Below are positions 6,638-8,355 of a stretch of 8,355 nt of DNA, piece by piece. The notes below the pieces were generated by a model, which searched no databases, was not told the origin of the DNA, and worked only from the letters and a program-made list of their open reading frames with translations. Where the stretch lies: NCBI GenBank assembly GCA_030630165.1, contig DAOVNN010000117.1:1-8355 (forward strand), written 5' to 3'. Origin of the DNA: Candidatus Krumholzibacteriota bacterium. GTDB lineage: Bacteria > Krumholzibacteriota > Krumholzibacteriia > Krumholzibacteriales > Krumholzibacteriaceae. A program made the position numbers and the translations under genes. The stretch's first letter is position 1. The number at the start of each line of letters is the position of its first letter.

Positions 6638-6676
6638 GGATCCCACCGCGAGGGGCAATAAACAGGGGAGATTAAA
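6637..6676 (+). promoter_or_regulatory. Leader of gene 5, shared with gene 4
   Basis: GGGATCCCACCGCGAGGGG is followed by AAACAGGGGAG (ribosome binding site AGGGGA at 6664-6669, 7 bases before the ATG). It is nearly the same as the gene 4 leader, including the 5' palindrome GGGATCCC and the possible pairing of TCCC (6641-6644) with GGGG (6652-6655) or the binding site. Confidence 0.45.
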
Positions 6677-8355
6677 ATGGCATCTCCGTACGCTCGATAC
6701 GTGACGGCAGTAGTTGTATTGGGTCTCGCTGCAGCAGCCGCCTCCTTCCTCTCCGCAAACGAATACAAGGTATTCAACGAAGAAGCTCTCTTTAACAGGC
6801 TTCACCACAAAGAGAAGATCCGTTACAACGGTCTCCAGTATCTACTGAACGACCACCAGAAGAAACAGTACCTCTCTCTCGAGACATGGGACGAGAGAGA
6901 CGAATGGCTTCGACGCTTCTGGCTCGAGCTCGACCCGACGCCGACGACGAGGCGCAATGAAAGGATGAAGGAGCATTTCGACAGGGTCAAGCTGGTAGCG
7001 GACAAGTACGGATGTGAGGACCCCCCCGGCTGGGACGACCGTGGAGAGATACTGATCAGGTACGGTCAGCCCGACTCGATAAAGAGAGTATTGGCCGAGA
7101 TCAACCGGCTCGAACCGCTGATACCCGGCGAGATCTGGTACTACTGGTCGCTGCGGATGCTGGTGACCTTCACAGATCCGCACCTGACGGGCAGATACAT
7201 CCATACGACTGAGGCCGCCGGATATGAGCCGTGGACCGATGATTACAACGAAGCCAATTACTTCAAGAGTTCGAGGATGATGCTCGAGGACCTGGCCGGC
7301 TCGTACGACCCGAATAATCCGACCAGAAGATCCAATGTCATCAACAAGTTCCTGCCGATGCACATCGATCCGGATCTGACCGATCCACGCAACGCACTCA
7401 ACCCGGGCGCGATAGATCATGTCTACTACTGGAGCGTCCCGAGAGACGCCCTGCTGGACATCACATTCAGGAACCTCACTGACGAATACGTCAAGGCTGA
7501 CAGGGCCCTGTACGAGTTCCACCACCAGATCCAGAGGACGAGGTTCATCCACTATCCCGGTTACACCCTGGACATGCAGGCCTACTTCGATATCACGACC
7601 TTCCGGGCGGACAACGAAAAACTGAGGATCGAGATCAATTTCGAGATACCGGTGTCCGAAGTGACATTCGATACGACCGGCGGGAGGCTCGAGGCCGAGG
7701 TCGAGCTGCGCGTCAAGGTCTGGGACATGGCATACAACGAGATCGTGGAAAAGGAGGAGAGAGTAAGGATCTCTGTCCCCAACATGAGAAACGCGATGGT
7801 GCCAGCTTATCTCCCCGGACAGGTCCTTCTCACTCTCGAACCGGGGTATTACAGGTTCGGGCTCGAAACTGTGGATATCAACTCAGGCGCCAGGGGCGTT
7901 TTCAAATCGACCCGCAGGCTGACCGACGGACCGGACCTGTCGCTGAGCGACATACAGTTCGCGAGAAACATCCATGAGAGCGACGAGGACAGCAGGTACA
8001 GAAAGGGCAGTATCATCGTGATCCCCTATCCCCTGCATCTTTACCTGAAACCCGTTCCAATCACGTTCTACTTCGAGATATACGGGCTCGATACGGATAA
8101 GGAAGATTTCGGTTCTTACAAGGTGGAATACTCCGTAGCACCCGAGGAGAAGAAGAGATGGGGGCCGGTATACGTCGACCAGGAAACGGGGATCAGCGCC
8201 GGGTTCAAGGCGAGCGGGTTCGGCTCGCAGCACCCCATGAGACTCGAGATAAATACCGATAATCTCTGGAGCGGGCGCTTTGTACTGAGGGTGAAGGTCA
8301 CTGACCGCAGAACAAGGAAAAGCACGGAGCAGACAGCAAGCTTCGCGATCCTCGA
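6677..8355 (+). CDS. GWxTD-family secreted protein, long class, cut at the window end (gene 5)
   Basis: The ATG at 6677 is set by AGGGGA upstream and the signal peptide that follows. The frame is open for 559 codons to the window edge. By comparison with gene 4 (FAILD-stop) only about one residue and the stop are missing, so the protein is about 560 aa. Residues 1-27 are a signal peptide with an Ala-rich core, likely cut after FLSA. The GWxTD region runs through LLNDHQK (56-62), RDEWLRRFW, DPTP (86-89) and PPGWDDRGE...IRYGQPD (116-133), then IPGEIWYYW. The long-class linker spans about 186-300 (WTDDYNEANYFKSSR, LNPGAIDHVYY, YEFHHQIQ). The C-terminal module starts near 302 (AYFDITTF) and includes LEPGYYRFGLE, LSDIQFARN, FYFEIYGLD and SGFGSQ. 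It aligns with gene 4 along its whole length, with only small length differences near 210. Function is unknown. Confidence 0.92.
   Translation, partial: MASPYARYVTAVVVLGLAAAAASFLSANEYKVFNEEALFNRLHHKEKIRYNGLQYLLNDHQKKQYLSLETWDERDEWLRRFWLELDPTPTTRRNERMKEHFDRVKLVADKYGCEDPPGWDDRGEILIRYGQPDSIKRVLAEINRLEPLIPGEIWYYWSLRMLVTFTDPHLTGRYIHTTEAAGYEPWTDDYNEANYFKSSRMMLEDLAGSYDPNNPTRRSNVINKFLPMHIDPDLTDPRNALNPGAIDHVYYWSVPRDALLDITFRNLTDEYVKADRALYEFHHQIQRTRFIHYPGYTLDMQAYFDITTFRADNEKLRIEINFEIPVSEVTFDTTGGRLEAEVELRVKVWDMAYNEIVEKEERVRISVPNMRNAMVPAYLPGQVLLTLEPGYYRFGLETVDINSGARGVFKSTRRLTDGPDLSLSDIQFARNIHESDEDSRYRKGSIIVIPYPLHLYLKPVPITFYFEIYGLDTDKEDFGSYKVEYSVAPEEKKRWGPVYVDQETGISAGFKASGFGSQHPMRLEINTDNLWSGRFVLRVKVTDRRTRKSTEQTASFAIL

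Noticed and set aside
1..8355. CRISPR array or insertion-sequence explanation for the repeated sequences
   Set aside because: The repeats are whole paralogous genes of about 1.5 kb with coding-pattern divergence. No short regular repeats, transposase or terminal inverted repeats were seen.

Overview
The window is a same-strand tandem array of five paralogous secreted proteins of the GWxTD-domain family, whose function is not established. Three are complete (1175-2695, 2738-4270, 4883-6553). One lacks its 5' end (1-1128). One lacks only its last codon or two (6677-8355). All five share a C-terminal beta-rich module with hallmark sequences such as YFDITAF, EPGYYRFGLE, LSDIQFA, FYFEIYGLD, SGFGS and MDRRTR. 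The four visible N-termini have an export signal peptide, a DPTP...NER segment and a shortened GWxTD-like motif (GWDDRG, GWDHRG or YWDHRG). The DNA is fairly GC-rich by eye, with mixed CGC and AGG/AGA arginine codons and some GTG/TTG starts. Expanded GWxTD families are known from FCB-group and related candidate phyla (Gemmatimonadota, Krumholzibacteriota, Eisenbacteria, Latescibacterota and similar). I would place the organism there, with low confidence.

Layout: gene 1 (long class, partial), gene 2 and gene 3 (short class, 506 and 510 aa), a 612-base interval, then gene 4 and gene 5 (long class, 556 aa and about 560 aa). The long class carries about 50 extra residues between the GWxTD region and the C-terminal module. 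The 612-base interval holds a perfect 28-bp palindrome, a GC-rich hairpin, and a 62-codon reading frame. The first 20 codons of that frame look like the start of an ECF sigma factor, and the rest does not. The interval ends in a short relic of a GWxTD C-terminus.

The most striking structure is regulatory. Genes 2, 3, 4 and 5 are each preceded by the same promoter-like element: TTGAAA, exactly 16 bases, TATACT or TATATT, 6 bases, then GGGA. Before genes 2 and 3 this element lies inside the last codons of the preceding paralogue, so those codons would specify both the C-terminus and the next gene's promoter. Before genes 4 and 5 the element is intergenic, yet it still reads as a decayed C-terminus ending in TAG. 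Genes 3 and 4, whose tails are not directly used by a neighbour, lack it. The array therefore looks as though it grew by duplication of units whose boundary falls inside the coding tail, which would give each copy its own promoter. Local homogenisation is also visible at the 3' ends of genes 4 and 5. No terminators, RNA genes, insertion sequences or CRISPR arrays were recognised.
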